DNA of 64,000 nt, taken from VAZQ01 sp035263865. GTDB lineage: Bacteria > Pseudomonadota > Alphaproteobacteria > Rhizobiales > Xanthobacteraceae. The translations under genes and the position numbers were made by a program. Positions 35,521 to 44,587 of the stretch are shown here, piece after piece. The stretch lies in NCBI GenBank assembly GCA_035263865.1, contig DATFQX010000068.1, forward strand, positions 11,170 through 75,169, written 5' to 3'. Position 1 is the first letter of the stretch; every line of letters starts with the position of its first letter. Below the pieces are notes generated by a model, which saw nothing but the letters and a program-made list of their open reading frames with translations, searched no databases and was not told the origin of the DNA.

Positions 35521-36602
35521 CGCAGCTTGAGCGTGGACAGCCCCACCAACGCGAGCACGACCGAAACAATCCAGAAACGGATCACGATCTGCGGCTCAGT
35601 CCAACCGAGCTGCTCGAAATGGTGGTGGATCGGCGCCATTCGAAACACGCGCTTCCCCGTAAGCTTGAACGACACCACCTGCACGATGACGGATACCGCC
35701 TCGAGTACGAACAGACCGCCGACCACCGCCAGCACGACCTCGTGCTTGGTGGCCACCGCAATTGTGCCAATCATTCCGCCAAGAGCGAGCGAGCCGGTAT
35801 CGCCCATGAATACCGAGGCCGGCGGCGCGTTGAACCAAAGGAAGCCCAGTCCCGCCCCTATCACCGCCCCGCACAGCACCGCGAGTTCGCCAGTCCCGGC
35901 GACATAGTGGATGTTGAGGTAATCGGCGAAGAACGAGTTGCCGGCAAGATACGAGATGAAGCCGAAGCTGAGCGCGACGATGATGACGGGAACGATAGCC
36001 AGTCCGTCGAGGCCATCGGTCAGATTCACCGCGTTGCCGGCGCCCACGATGATGAACGCACCGAACACAATAAAGAACCAGCCGAGTGGAAGCACGAGCT
36101 CCTTGAAGAATGGGAAAGTGAGCGAAGACGCGAAGGGCTGGCGTCCGATGGAAGCGATGACATAGCAGGCCGCGGCGGCAATCAGCGCCTCGAGGACAAA
36201 GCGCAGCTTCCCGGAAAAGCCGGCGTGAGTCTGCTTCGTCACCTTGAGATAGTCGTCGTAGAAGCCAATCGCGCCGAAGGTAAGGGTGACGCCGAGCACG
36301 ATCCACACGTAGCGGTTGGCGGGATTGGCCCACAGCACCGTCGAGACGACAGCACCGAACAGGATCATCAGTCCGCCCATCGTCGGCGTGCCCTTTTTGG
36401 TCACGAGATGCGACTGCGGTCCGTCGCTGCGGATCGGCTGCCCCTTGCCTTGCTTGAGCCGCAGCAGGTCGATGATCGAGTGACCAAACAGAAAGACAAA
36501 TACGAGCGCGGTGAACATTGCTCCGCCGGTGCGGAACGTGATGTAGCGCAGCACGTTGAGCGGGCCGACCGTATCGGAGAATGCGGAGAGCCAGTACAGC
36601 AT
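35517..36602 (-). CDS. mraY: Phospho-N-acetylmuramoyl-pentapeptide transferase
   Basis: Makes lipid I by moving the MurNAc-pentapeptide to undecaprenyl phosphate in the inner membrane. 361 residues, about ten hydrophobic helices. Conserved loops: PTMGGLMILFGAVVSTVLWA, FYDDYLKVTKQTHAGFSGKL with the DD pair, NAVNLTDGLDGLAIVPVI, and the HHHFE segment in APIHHHFEQLGWTEPQIVIR. It is 3 bp after murF and overlaps murD. Confidence 0.98.
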   Translation of the reverse strand: MLYWLSAFSDTVGPLNVLRYITFRTGGAMFTALVFVFLFGHSIIDLLRLKQGKGQPIRSDGPQSHLVTKKGTPTMGGLMILFGAVVSTVLWANPANRYVWIVLGVTLTFGAIGFYDDYLKVTKQTHAGFSGKLRFVLEALIAAAACYVIASIGRQPFASSLTFPFFKELVLPLGWFFIVFGAFIIVGAGNAVNLTDGLDGLAIVPVIIVALSFGFISYLAGNSFFADYLNIHYVAGTGELAVLCGAVIGAGLGFLWFNAPPASVFMGDTGSLALGGMIGTIAVATKHEVVLAVVGGLFVLEAVSVIVQVVSFKLTGKRVFRMAPIHHHFEQLGWTEPQIVIRFWIVSVVLALVGLSTLKLR

Positions 36603-36605
36603 GGG

Positions 36606-38063
36606 TCAGCCGTCCACGATCGAAGCTTGCGCGGGCGTGAGAATCGGCGTCTCACGGCGATAACGGCTCTGCAATGCCTTGACGATGGGCGTCATGCGGG
36701 AGCCCAGCGAGCCCTTGACCATGACCGCATCGCCGGGCTGAACCGCGGCGAGCACATCCGGTTCCAGCGCGGCCGATGTTTCGGCGTAGCCGCCCTTGCG
36801 CGAGGACGGAAGCGCCTCCCACATCGCGCGCATCAGTGGACCGCAACAGAAGACGAGATCGATCCCATGCGCCAGAGTCGCCACGGCCAATTCGCGATGC
36901 AATTCAGCGCCGCGCGAGCCGAGCTCCAGCATGTCGCCGAGAACCGCGACCCGCCGGCCGAGCGGGCCGACATTGGCCTGACCGAGCAACGCGAGCGCTG
37001 CGCGCATCGAAGCAGGGTTGGCATTATAGCTTTCGTCGATCAGGAGCGCCGTATCGCCCGGCATATAGAGCGTCACGCGGGATCCACGCCCGCTCGCCGG
37101 CTGCAAGTCTGCGAGCGCGAGCGCCGCAAGCGCAAGATCGGCGCCGGCCAGAGCCACGGCCGCCAGCACCGCGAGCGAATTGATGACCAGATGCTGTCCC
37201 GGCGCACCGAGCTTGTAGGTGACGTCCGTTCCGAAAATTCGCGCCTGCACCGTTGACGTATCGGTCTGAAGCGACCACTTCACGAGCCGCGCGTCCGCAC
37301 TCGCATGCTCGCCGAACGAAACGATGCGATCGATACCCGCGTTCCGGGCGCTGCGCTCCAGCCGGGCGAACTGCGAATTGTCGCGATTGAGCACCGCGGC
37401 GCCACCGCGCTCGACGCCGAAGAAGATTTCCGCCTTGGCGTCGGCGATCGCATCGAGCGAGCCGAAGAATTCGAGGTGCACCGGCTCGACAGCCGTGATG
37501 ATAGCAACCTGCGGCCGCACCAGCTGGACCAGCGGCTCGATCTCGCCGGCGTGGTTCATGCCAATTTCGAATACCGCGTAGCGCGCGCTCTCGGGACAGC
37601 GCGCGAGCGACAGCGGCACGCCCCAATGATTGTTGTAGGAGGCGAGCGACGCGTGCGTCTCCCCACTCCTCGAGAGCGCCAGACGCAGCGCTTCCTTGGT
37701 GCCGGTCTTGCCGACGGAGCCGGTGACCGCGATGATCTTTGCACGCGTGCGTGCGCGCGCCGCCCGCGCCAAGTCGCGCAAACCCTCCAGGACGTCCGCA
37801 ACGAGGATGAGCGGCGCACGGTCCGGAAACTTCTCGCGCTTGTGGGCGGCGACAACCGCAAGGCCGGCGCCCGCTTCGAGTGCGGCCGTAACGAAGTCGT
37901 GGCCATCGCGGTTATCGCCCTTGATGGCGAAGAAGGCCTCGCCCGGCGCAATCGTGCGCGTGTCGATGGATAGACCCATGACGGCAGCGGGCAATGCGCC
38001 CACACCCGTCGCGCGCATCGCGCCAAGCATTGCCTCGAGGGACCAGAGCGGCCGATGGGTCAT
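36606..38063 (-). CDS. murF: UDP-N-acetylmuramoyl-tripeptide--D-alanyl-D-alanine ligase
   Basis: Completes the UDP-MurNAc-pentapeptide by adding D-Ala-D-Ala made by Ddl. 485 residues. ATP loop IAVTGSVGKTGTKEALRLAL; central domain ASYNNHWGVPLSLARCPES and FEIGMNHAGEIEPLVQLV; C-terminal domain from about LLIDESYNANPASMRAALAL. Its ATG at 38063 overlaps the murE stop (ATGA). Confidence 0.97.
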   Translation of the reverse strand: MTHRPLWSLEAMLGAMRATGVGALPAAVMGLSIDTRTIAPGEAFFAIKGDNRDGHDFVTAALEAGAGLAVVAAHKREKFPDRAPLILVADVLEGLRDLARAARARTRAKIIAVTGSVGKTGTKEALRLALSRSGETHASLASYNNHWGVPLSLARCPESARYAVFEIGMNHAGEIEPLVQLVRPQVAIITAVEPVHLEFFGSLDAIADAKAEIFFGVERGGAAVLNRDNSQFARLERSARNAGIDRIVSFGEHASADARLVKWSLQTDTSTVQARIFGTDVTYKLGAPGQHLVINSLAVLAAVALAGADLALAALALADLQPASGRGSRVTLYMPGDTALLIDESYNANPASMRAALALLGQANVGPLGRRVAVLGDMLELGSRGAELHRELAVATLAHGIDLVFCCGPLMRAMWEALPSSRKGGYAETSAALEPDVLAAVQPGDAVMVKGSLGSRMTPIVKALQSRYRRETPILTPAQASIVDG

Positions 38064-39514
38064 GCCACCCTCCCGGCAAGCGCGGCGGCGACCGCTTCGT
38101 GGTCGCTGAACGGCAAGACGTGTTTGCCGATGATTTGGCCGGTTTCATGGCCCTTGCCGGCGATCAAGAGCACATCGCCACGGCGCAGAGCCGCAATCGA
38201 GCTGTGGATCGCCTCGCGACGATCGCCAATTTCGAGGGCGCCGGGCGCGGCTTTGAGGATCGCCGCGCGGATTGCCGCGGGATTTTCGCTGCGGGGATTG
38301 TCGTCGGTGACGACGACCCGGTCCGCGAGCTTGGCGGCGATTGCTCCCATCATGGGCCGCTTGCCAGCGTCGCGGTCGCCGCCACAACCGAATACGACGA
38401 CCAGCCGGCCGCTCGCGTAGGGCCGCAACGCCTTGAGTGCCTTGGCAAGCGCGTCAGGCTTGTGGGCATAATCGATGAAGATCGGCGCGCCGCTGCGCTC
38501 GCCCACGAGTTCGAGCCGGCCTGTGGCACCCTTGAGCTGGGCGAGCGCCGCGAAAGTCTCCGACGCTTTCCCGCCGGTTGCAATGACGAGCCCCGCCGCA
38601 AGAAGAGCGTTTTCAACTTGAAACGCGCCGGGTAGCGGCAATCGGACGCGGTAATCGCGACCGGCATGTTCGAGCGAGAGCGCCTGCGCAAATCCGTCGA
38701 TCTTGCTTTCGATCAGGCGAATGCCCTCGCCGCGCCTGCCGACGCTGAGCAGCCGAAGGGCGCGGCGTCCCGCTGCCGCCGCGATGACAGCGGCGCTTTC
38801 GTGATCGGCCGCGATCACGGCCGCGCCGCCGGGCTCGATCAGCTCCGTGAACAGGCGCAGCTTGGCGGCGAGGTAATCCTCCAGTGTCGGATGATAATCG
38901 AGATGATCGCGGCTGAGATTCGTAAAGCCGCCGGCCGCGATACGCACGCCGTCGAGACGGCGTTGATCGAGCCCATGCGAAGACGCTTCGAGCGCAAGGT
39001 GCGTCACGCCTTCCCCGGCGATCTGATCGAGGCAGCGGTGTAGCGCAACCGGATCCGGCGTTGTGAGCGAGCCGTAGACCTCATGCCGGGGCGAGACGAG
39101 CCCTACCGTGCCGATGCTGGCCGCCGGATGGCCTAGCGAGGTCCAGATCTGGCGCGTGAATGCCGCAACCGACGTCTTTCCGCTCGTCCCGGTGACCGCC
39201 GCGGTCACCCGCGGCTGGCGCGGAAACAATGCCGCAGCAGCCAACGCCAAAGCCCGGCGCGTGTCTTGGACCTTGACGAAAGCGATGTCTGACGGAAGCG
39301 GCGCCGACGGCGGCCGCTCGGCCATGACCGCTGCAGCGCCCGCTGCCAGCGCCTGCGGGACGAAATCGAGTCCATCGGCTTTGCCCCCCCTGACCGCGAC
39401 GAATAGATCGCCCGGTCGCACCGTGCGGCTGTCGGCGCTGACGCCCGTGACCTCGAGCGCGGCGAAACGTGCGTCGCTGACGGCATCCGCAGTGAGGAGA
39501 TCGGCAAGTCTCAT
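38060..39514 (-). CDS. murE: UDP-N-acetylmuramoyl-L-alanyl-D-glutamate--2,6-diaminopimelate ligase
   Basis: Adds meso-diaminopimelate to the precursor. I choose ATG 39514 (MRLADLLTADAVSDARFAAL); the frame is open to 39559 but the extra 15 residues are not family-like. The ATP loop is AVTGTSGKTSVAAFTRQIW. The DNPR motif (VVTDDNPRSENPAAI), which binds diaminopimelate, marks the substrate as meso-DAP and not lysine. The length is 484 residues. It lies 130 bp after ftsI and is coupled to murF. Confidence 0.97.
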   Translation of the reverse strand: MRLADLLTADAVSDARFAALEVTGVSADSRTVRPGDLFVAVRGGKADGLDFVPQALAAGAAAVMAERPPSAPLPSDIAFVKVQDTRRALALAAAALFPRQPRVTAAVTGTSGKTSVAAFTRQIWTSLGHPAASIGTVGLVSPRHEVYGSLTTPDPVALHRCLDQIAGEGVTHLALEASSHGLDQRRLDGVRIAAGGFTNLSRDHLDYHPTLEDYLAAKLRLFTELIEPGGAAVIAADHESAAVIAAAAGRRALRLLSVGRRGEGIRLIESKIDGFAQALSLEHAGRDYRVRLPLPGAFQVENALLAAGLVIATGGKASETFAALAQLKGATGRLELVGERSGAPIFIDYAHKPDALAKALKALRPYASGRLVVVFGCGGDRDAGKRPMMGAIAAKLADRVVVTDDNPRSENPAAIRAAILKAAPGALEIGDRREAIHSSIAALRRGDVLLIAGKGHETGQIIGKHVLPFSDHEAVAAALAGRVA

Positions 39515-39644
39515 AGTATTTGGATCGTCTACCTTTGCTGCCCCGTATCGTCCAGGCATAGCGGCGATGCGGTAGCTGGGTTCCCCGCGCGCTCCTCGGG
39601 AATTCGTAATCCGGGGCTCGCCGCTTTCGCGTCGAGGAGTGTGC

Positions 39645-41393
39645 CTATCTCGCGCCGGCGCTCGCCAGGATCAGCTTGTCGGAAGGTGGGAGCTCAAAGC
39701 GCGGCTCAAGTCCGAGCAAGGGGGCGATGCGGGCAATGGCGGCACCGCCGACCGGGACTGCATTCCATCCCGACGTGGTGAAGCCGTGTGTGTCGGGCGT
39801 CGCTTGCGGTTCATCGAGCATGATGAGGAGAAGGTAGCGCGGCTGGTCGGCAGGCAGGACGGCCGTGAAGGAGGTCAGGACCTTGGTCTTGGAGTATCGG
39901 CCGCCGATCACTTTATCGGAGGTGCCGGTCTTGCCGCCCACATAATACCCCTTCACATCGGCTTTGGTGGCGGTGCCTTTCTCGACGTTAAGCCGCATCA
40001 AATAGCGCATCTTCTCGCTTGTCTCTGGCTTGACGACCTGGGTGGCGAGCGCCAGCGCCTCGGCTTCGCTGCGCTTGAGGAAAGTCGGCGGAATAAGACG
40101 TCCTCCATTCATCAGCGCACTGATCGCCGCCACCGCCTGCAGCGGTGCCACCGAAAGCCCGTGCCCGAACGCGATGGTCACGGTATTGAGCTCGGCCCAG
40201 CGCTTGGGGACGAGTGGCTCGGCGCTTTCCGGCAGTTCGGTGCGCAGTCGCTCGAGCTGACCCATCTTCCGCAGGAACCATTTGTGGTGTTCGATCCCGA
40301 GGCTTAATGCCATCCGCGCGGTGCCGATATTGGAGGAATAGGTGAAGATCTCGGGAACCGTGAGTACGCGGTTTTGGGCGTGGAAATCGTGGATTGCGAA
40401 CTTTCCGTATTGCAGCGGATGGCTGGCATCAAACGCGGATTTGAGGGAGACCTTGCCGGAGTCGAGCGCCATGGCGACGGTGAGCGCCTTGAACGTCGAC
40501 CCCATCTCGAAAACACCAGTGGTAAGGCGGTTGATGCGGGTTGGATCGAGCGCCTCGCGTGGATTGTTCGGGTCATAGTCGGGCACCGAGACGATCGAGA
40601 CGACCTCGCCCGTGCGAACATCGGTGAGGACGCCGGCGGCCGCCACGGCCTTGAATCTGGCGCGAGCGGCAATCAGCTCGTCGCGCAAGGCGTGCTGCAC
40701 GCGAAGGTCGACGGCAAGCTCGACCGGCTTTTGCAGGCGATCCGTGGCGAGTCCCGCGAGATGCAAGTCGGCGAGACCTCGCGCATCGAGCCATTTCTCG
40801 ATGCCGGCCGTGCCCTGATTGTCGATGTTCACGTGGCCAAGGAGATGGGAGACCTCGGCGCCGTTGGGATAGACGCGCTTGTTCTCGGGCAAGAAGCCGA
40901 CCCCGGGAATTCCGAGGCGATGGATCTGTTCGCGCTGCTCCGGCGTGATCTCGCGCTTGAGCCACACAAAGCGACGCTTGGATGCAAGCCGTGCCCGCGG
41001 CTCGGCTGCGTCAATGTCCGGCATGACTGCGGTGAGCAGTTCGGAAGCCTCATCGACGTCGATGATGCGGTGCGGTTCGGCGAACAGCGACTGCGTGCGT
41101 ACGTCGGTCGCCAGAATTTCGCCGTTGCGGTCAAGGATGTCAGGCCGTGCCGTCGCCACCGCATCCGGCGCGATGACGCGCCGCGATCCGTGGCCTTCTG
41201 GCGCCGTCGCGAACATCACCAGTCTCATCGCTATGACCGTATAGCCCAGCGCAAAGATGAGCACCGTGAGCGCGATCCGCGCCCGCGTCTTGGCGTCGCG
41301 ATCGACGCTGCGGCCGTAGAGCAGCGAAGCCATGAGCCGCCGGCGCCACGGTTCGCGCGCAGGTGTCGGCTGATCTGCCACGGGTGCCTGCAT
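39645..41393 (-). CDS. ftsI: Peptidoglycan D,D-transpeptidase FtsI (penicillin-binding protein 3)
   Basis: The septal class B penicillin-binding protein. 582 residues. Cytoplasmic tail, one helix at about 38-62, a dimerisation domain, then the transpeptidase domain with the catalytic SxxK at 299-302 (GSTFK), SxN at 353-355 (YSSNIG) and KTG at 488-490 (GGKTGTSDK). RPDILDRNGEILATDV is the usual start of the periplasmic part. It follows ftsL by 6 bp. Confidence 0.97.
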   Translation of the reverse strand: MQAPVADQPTPAREPWRRRLMASLLYGRSVDRDAKTRARIALTVLIFALGYTVIAMRLVMFATAPEGHGSRRVIAPDAVATARPDILDRNGEILATDVRTQSLFAEPHRIIDVDEASELLTAVMPDIDAAEPRARLASKRRFVWLKREITPEQREQIHRLGIPGVGFLPENKRVYPNGAEVSHLLGHVNIDNQGTAGIEKWLDARGLADLHLAGLATDRLQKPVELAVDLRVQHALRDELIAARARFKAVAAAGVLTDVRTGEVVSIVSVPDYDPNNPREALDPTRINRLTTGVFEMGSTFKALTVAMALDSGKVSLKSAFDASHPLQYGKFAIHDFHAQNRVLTVPEIFTYSSNIGTARMALSLGIEHHKWFLRKMGQLERLRTELPESAEPLVPKRWAELNTVTIAFGHGLSVAPLQAVAAISALMNGGRLIPPTFLKRSEAEALALATQVVKPETSEKMRYLMRLNVEKGTATKADVKGYYVGGKTGTSDKVIGGRYSKTKVLTSFTAVLPADQPRYLLLIMLDEPQATPDTHGFTTSGWNAVPVGGAAIARIAPLLGLEPRFELPPSDKLILASAGAR

Positions 41394-41399
41394 GCCGAT

Positions 41400-41783
41400 T
41401 TACCTTGCGTCCGCGGGCACGCTGCCGATAACGGAACGATCGAGAGCGTCGGGTTTGGAGATCGCGCTACCGATCGGGTCGGCCTCATCTACGGCAACGA
41501 GATCGGAGGGCCGCTCGGGCAGGTTATCGAGCGGATCGATTTGCCGCGCGTCCGCCGGTAGCAGCTGCAGGTGTCGACGCGCCAGATCTTGGATGCGTGC
41601 GGGATTGTCGAGCTTGGCCCATTCCGCGCGCAGCGCGGCGACCGCCTCACGCTCGCGCCTAATTTCGAGGCGAAGCTTGGCGACGCGTTGCGCCTGGCGG
41701 GTCGACTGGAACTTGATCGTGTAGACGTCGGCCGCCGCCAAAACGAGCGCCGCGATCACGCAAATGTTGAGCACACGCATCAT
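41400..41783 (-). CDS. ftsL: Cell division protein FtsL
   Basis: A small bitopic divisome protein that pairs with FtsB and FtsQ. 127 residues: one N-terminal helix (LNICVIAALVLAAADVYTI), then a coiled coil rich in Arg, Glu and Ala (RQAQRVAKLRLEIRREREAV) and the conserved WAKLDNPARIQDLARRHLQL. It is assigned by position, length and topology, since FtsL sequences vary. Its ATG overlaps the rsmH stop (ATGA) and the end is 6 bp before ftsI. Confidence 0.9.
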   Translation of the reverse strand: MMRVLNICVIAALVLAAADVYTIKFQSTRQAQRVAKLRLEIRREREAVAALRAEWAKLDNPARIQDLARRHLQLLPADARQIDPLDNLPERPSDLVAVDEADPIGSAISKPDALDRSVIGSVPADAR

Positions 41784-42832
41784 CGCGGCTGCCCCGTTCC
41801 GAGGCGTGCCACGAGGTCGGTCAATGACGGCAAGGGAGGCTGCAAGCGCGTGGTGCGGCGCGCAGGAATTGCCGCCTCGGTACGCTCCGCCGCGCGCAGT
41901 TTGGCCGAACGCGCGCGGGGGTTAGCCCTGACCTCGGCCTCGTCCGGCACGATGGGCCGTGGGGTCAAAATCCGAAAAGTCGTGGTCGACTGCGCCGGCG
42001 CTGGACGATGGCGCGAGGGGGCACGCAGCCGACTGCGCTCCACCAGAAACGATTTCGTAATGCGATCCTCCAGCGAATGGAACGACAGCACGACCAGTCG
42101 CCCGCCCGGCTTGAGCACCCGCTCGGCGGCGGCGAGGCCGGCGGCAAGCTCGGTAAGCTCGTCATTGACGAAGATGCGCAAGGCTTGGAACGTGCGGGTC
42201 GCAGGATGGATCGTGTCCCCGCGCGCCGGTACGGCGCCGACGATGAGGTCGGCGAGGGCCCGCGTGGTCCGAATCGGGGCCGCCCGCCGCGCGACGATAA
42301 TGGCGCGGGCGATACGCCGCCCATGGCGCTCTTCCCCGAAGGCCGCAACGATAGCAGTAAGCTCCCGCTCGGATGCTGAAGCCACCACGTCGGCCGCGGT
42401 GGGGCCGTCGCGGCTCATGCGCATGTCGAGCGGCCCTTCGTGACGGAAGGAGAACCCGCGCGCGGCTTCATCGAGTTGCATGGAGGAGACGCCAAGATCG
42501 AAAACGACACCGTCGATGGCGTCGTAACCGCGGTTGCGTACGACGGCCTGCAGATCAGAAAATTTACTTTCCACGAGGACGAGGCGGCCACTGGCAGAGC
42601 GCACGAGGTCGGCGCCGCGCGCGATCGCGTGCTGATCGCGGTCGATGGCGATGACGTTACAGTTCGCCGCCGCCAGAATCGCGCTGCTGTGGCCGCCGGC
42701 CCCGAAGGTGGCGTCCACGTAGAGGGCACCAGCGCGGACATCGAGGAGTTCGACCACACGGCGGCCGAGCACGGGAATGTGACGAGCCAGTCCGCCAGCG
42801 ACAGCGCCCGCGCTGTCGCGGCTCGCCATCAT
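41780..42832 (-). CDS. rsmH: 16S rRNA (cytosine1402-N4)-methyltransferase
   Basis: Methylates C1402 in the ribosomal decoding site using SAM. Start ATG 42832 (MMASRDSAGAVAGGLARHIP) overlaps the mraZ stop; the frame stays open upstream only as a shadow of mraZ. 350 residues. SAM motif I region: YVDATFGAGGHSSAILAA; further conserved segments FDLGVSSMQLDEAARGFSF, GPLDMRMSRDGPTAADVV and VLSFHSLEDRITKSFL. This methyltransferase is the usual second gene of the cluster. Confidence 0.96.
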   Translation of the reverse strand: MMASRDSAGAVAGGLARHIPVLGRRVVELLDVRAGALYVDATFGAGGHSSAILAAANCNVIAIDRDQHAIARGADLVRSASGRLVLVESKFSDLQAVVRNRGYDAIDGVVFDLGVSSMQLDEAARGFSFRHEGPLDMRMSRDGPTAADVVASASERELTAIVAAFGEERHGRRIARAIIVARRAAPIRTTRALADLIVGAVPARGDTIHPATRTFQALRIFVNDELTELAAGLAAAERVLKPGGRLVVLSFHSLEDRITKSFLVERSRLRAPSRHRPAPAQSTTTFRILTPRPIVPDEAEVRANPRARSAKLRAAERTEAAIPARRTTRLQPPLPSLTDLVARLGTGQPR

Positions 42833-43308
42833 TCCCGTGCTCCGTGCGGCCCTTCCGCCGCTACCCGGGAACCAAGCTGCCGCTTGAGCGCGCGAACCTT
42901 CTCGGTGGCCTCCGCGAGTTCCGCGCGGAAGCGGCCCGGCTCCCAGATCTGAAACTTGTGGCCCAGACCGGCACAGGTGATCTCGTCCTTGATGCCGGCG
43001 TGACCCTTGAGCGGCTCGGTGAGGATCGTCCTGCCCTCGCCGTCGATCTTGAGCACTTCGCTCGTGCCATAGAGCGCCGCTGAAAACTGCTCGCGCTCCT
43101 CCGAATAAGGCGGAAAGCGCGCGATCAGGGTCTCGATTTCCTTGAGCAACGCGTTGCCGCCCGCATCGAGGGCGGGCCGGTCGAGCGTCGGATAGCAGTA
43201 GAGGCCCTCGAAGCCGTCTCGCGCGAGCACGGCGCGGAAGGGCGCCGGGATCGAGACCCGCCCCTTGGCATCGAGCCGTAAGGTGTAGTTGGACACGAAG
43301 CGGTCCAT
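42829..43308 (-). CDS. mraZ: Transcriptional regulator MraZ
   Basis: A DNA-binding ring-forming protein that regulates the division cluster it heads. 159 residues with two MraZ/SpoVT-AbrB-like domains: FVSNYTLRLDAKGRVSIPAPF and LKIDGEGRTILTEPLKGHAG, each with the conserved D-x-(K/E)-GR core. The stop overlaps the rsmH start. Upstream at 43408-43442 lies a regular set of four TGGG repeats, its expected operator. Confidence 0.96.
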   Translation of the reverse strand: MDRFVSNYTLRLDAKGRVSIPAPFRAVLARDGFEGLYCYPTLDRPALDAGGNALLKEIETLIARFPPYSEEREQFSAALYGTSEVLKIDGEGRTILTEPLKGHAGIKDEITCAGLGHKFQIWEPGRFRAELAEATEKVRALKRQLGSRVAAEGPHGARE

Positions 43309-43407
43309 CGCCTCCCACCCCCGCCGGTCGCGCCGACGTTGCTCCGGCGCGAGCAGCCGGCGCCCGCGCCACCCCTGCGGGGGCGGTGCTTAGGGCCGCA
43401 TCGCCGC

Positions 43408-43442
43408 ATGGGACGCTATGGGTTATCATGGGATTGCTTGGG
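43408..43442 (-). promoter_or_regulatory. MraZ operator: four TGGG repeats with 10-bp period
   Basis: On the plus strand ATGGG occurs at 43408, 43418 and 43428, and TTGGG at 43438: four copies exactly 10 bp apart, with 5-bp spacers. MraZ proteins are known to bind TGGGN direct repeats separated by 5 nt ahead of mraZ. The block ends about 100 bp upstream of the mraZ start. The orientation is given for the mraZ transcript it should control. Confidence 0.75.
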
Positions 43443-43716
43443 CGTCAAATCGGTTCGGCGCGGGCGGTCACGCCCGGCCCGCGCGGATCTGCGAATATTA
43501 TTAATGGGATTCCGGCTTAAGGAATGGTTGAGGGGGGCCCGCAGGCCCCTGCCACACCCCCGTCGCAGGCGAACTCGTCGCGGGCATGAAGCGCAGACAC
43601 GCTCGCCGCGTTCACACGCGATCTAGCTGCGAGGATGAACTGAAGTTGAGGGGGCCGTCCGGCAGCAGCCACTTTGCCGCGCAACAGGGCCGCCCCTTGG
43701 CGAGTTCCAAATGCAC

Positions 43717-43742
43717 GGAACACGCGCGGGCGCTCGCGAGTT
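43717..43742 (+). promoter_or_regulatory. Possible EcfG-type general-stress promoter
   Basis: GGAAC at 43717-43721 and AGTT at 43739-43742 with a 17-bp spacer resemble the alphaproteobacterial EcfG consensus (GGAAC, 16-17 bp, cGTT). It lies about 60 bp before the PRC-barrel gene. One base of the -10 element differs from consensus. Confidence 0.35.
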
Positions 43743-43800
43743 GTTCCCGGACAAGGAAGGCTTCCTTTCCTTGACGGAAAAAACTCGATAGGAGGCCAGA

Positions 43801-44358
43801 ATGTTCAAGACTCTGATGATTTCGGCCGCCGTCAGTGCGCTGATGGTTTCCGGCGCGTTCGCGCAGGCCGACCCAAAGCAGTCGGCTGCGAAACCCGAAG
43901 CCGCTCCGCATGACACCGCCAAGTTCATCGCGTCGCAGAGTACGGACCAGTGGGTTTTCTCCAAATTCAAAGGTAGCGACGTCCTCGGTCCGGACAATGC
44001 GCACATCGGCAATGTGAATGACATGCTGTTCGATAAGAACGGCAAGATCCTCGGGCTGATCGTGGGCGTGGGCGGGTTCCTCGGCATCGGCGAGAAGAAT
44101 GTCGCAATCGACATGAGCGCGTTCCAGCCGGTTCCGGCCAGCACTGGCAGCAGCACGACTGGTGGCGGCAACGCCATGACCACGCGCAGTGATGATCCGA
44201 CCATGACCAAGCTCAAAGTGACTTGGACAAAGGATCAGCTCAAGAACGCGCCGGACTTCCAGTATTACAAGCCCCCGGCACGCACGACCGGCGCGCCTGG
44301 CGGCTCTCCGACCACCGGAATGGCGCCGCGGCCGAGTTCGCCGCCGGCGGGGCGCTGA
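43801..44358 (+). CDS. Secreted PRC-barrel domain protein
   Basis: 185 residues. A signal peptide (MFKTLMISAAVSALMVSGAF, cleaved after AFA) precedes a PRC-barrel domain at about residues 45-105: WVFSKFKGSDVLGPDNAHIG, VNDMLFDKNGKILGLIVGVG and GIGEKNVAIDMSAF. A Ser/Thr/Gly-rich stretch and a Pro-rich tail (PRPSSPPAGR) follow. Such proteins are common in the envelope of Rhizobiales and their role is not established. A strong ribosome site (AGGAGG) lies 9 bp before the ATG, and the upstream region has a possible stress promoter. Confidence 0.85.
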   Translation: MFKTLMISAAVSALMVSGAFAQADPKQSAAKPEAAPHDTAKFIASQSTDQWVFSKFKGSDVLGPDNAHIGNVNDMLFDKNGKILGLIVGVGGFLGIGEKNVAIDMSAFQPVPASTGSSTTGGGNAMTTRSDDPTMTKLKVTWTKDQLKNAPDFQYYKPPARTTGAPGGSPTTGMAPRPSSPPAGR

Positions 44359-44424
44359 GTCAGTCGACCCGTTCGGGAGCGTTGAGTAGCGTATTGTAAG
44401 CGGAAGACGTCACCGCAGTACGCG

Positions 44425-44455
44425 GGCCGGGTCGGCGGGAAGCCGGCCCGGCCTT
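44425..44455 (+). terminator. GC-rich hairpin after the PRC-barrel gene
   Basis: A 12-bp stem, GGCCGGGTCGGC with GCCGGCCCGGCC (one G-T pair), around GGGAA. The T tract after it is very short, so it may act as a weak terminator or an mRNA 3' stabiliser. Confidence 0.5.
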
Positions 44456-44587
44456 CGCGTTGTAGCTCGCGCACAATGCGCCGTGACTTGTCTCGGATTG
44501 CTGGTTCTGCACAATCGCCGCGTCCTTGGGGGCCAAGCGTTGTGCTCATCGTCATTCGAGCTCAGCTCCCGCAAAGATCCCGAGCCC

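Noticed and set aside
35619..37256. A 545-codon plus-strand frame opposite mraY and murF
   Set aside because: Antisense shadow of two intact core genes, with no ribosome site and a His/Arg/Glu-rich composition.
41780..43429. rsmH frame extended upstream through mraZ
   Set aside because: The extra N-terminus is the shadow of mraZ. The ATG at 42832 overlaps the mraZ stop and gives a normal RsmH length.
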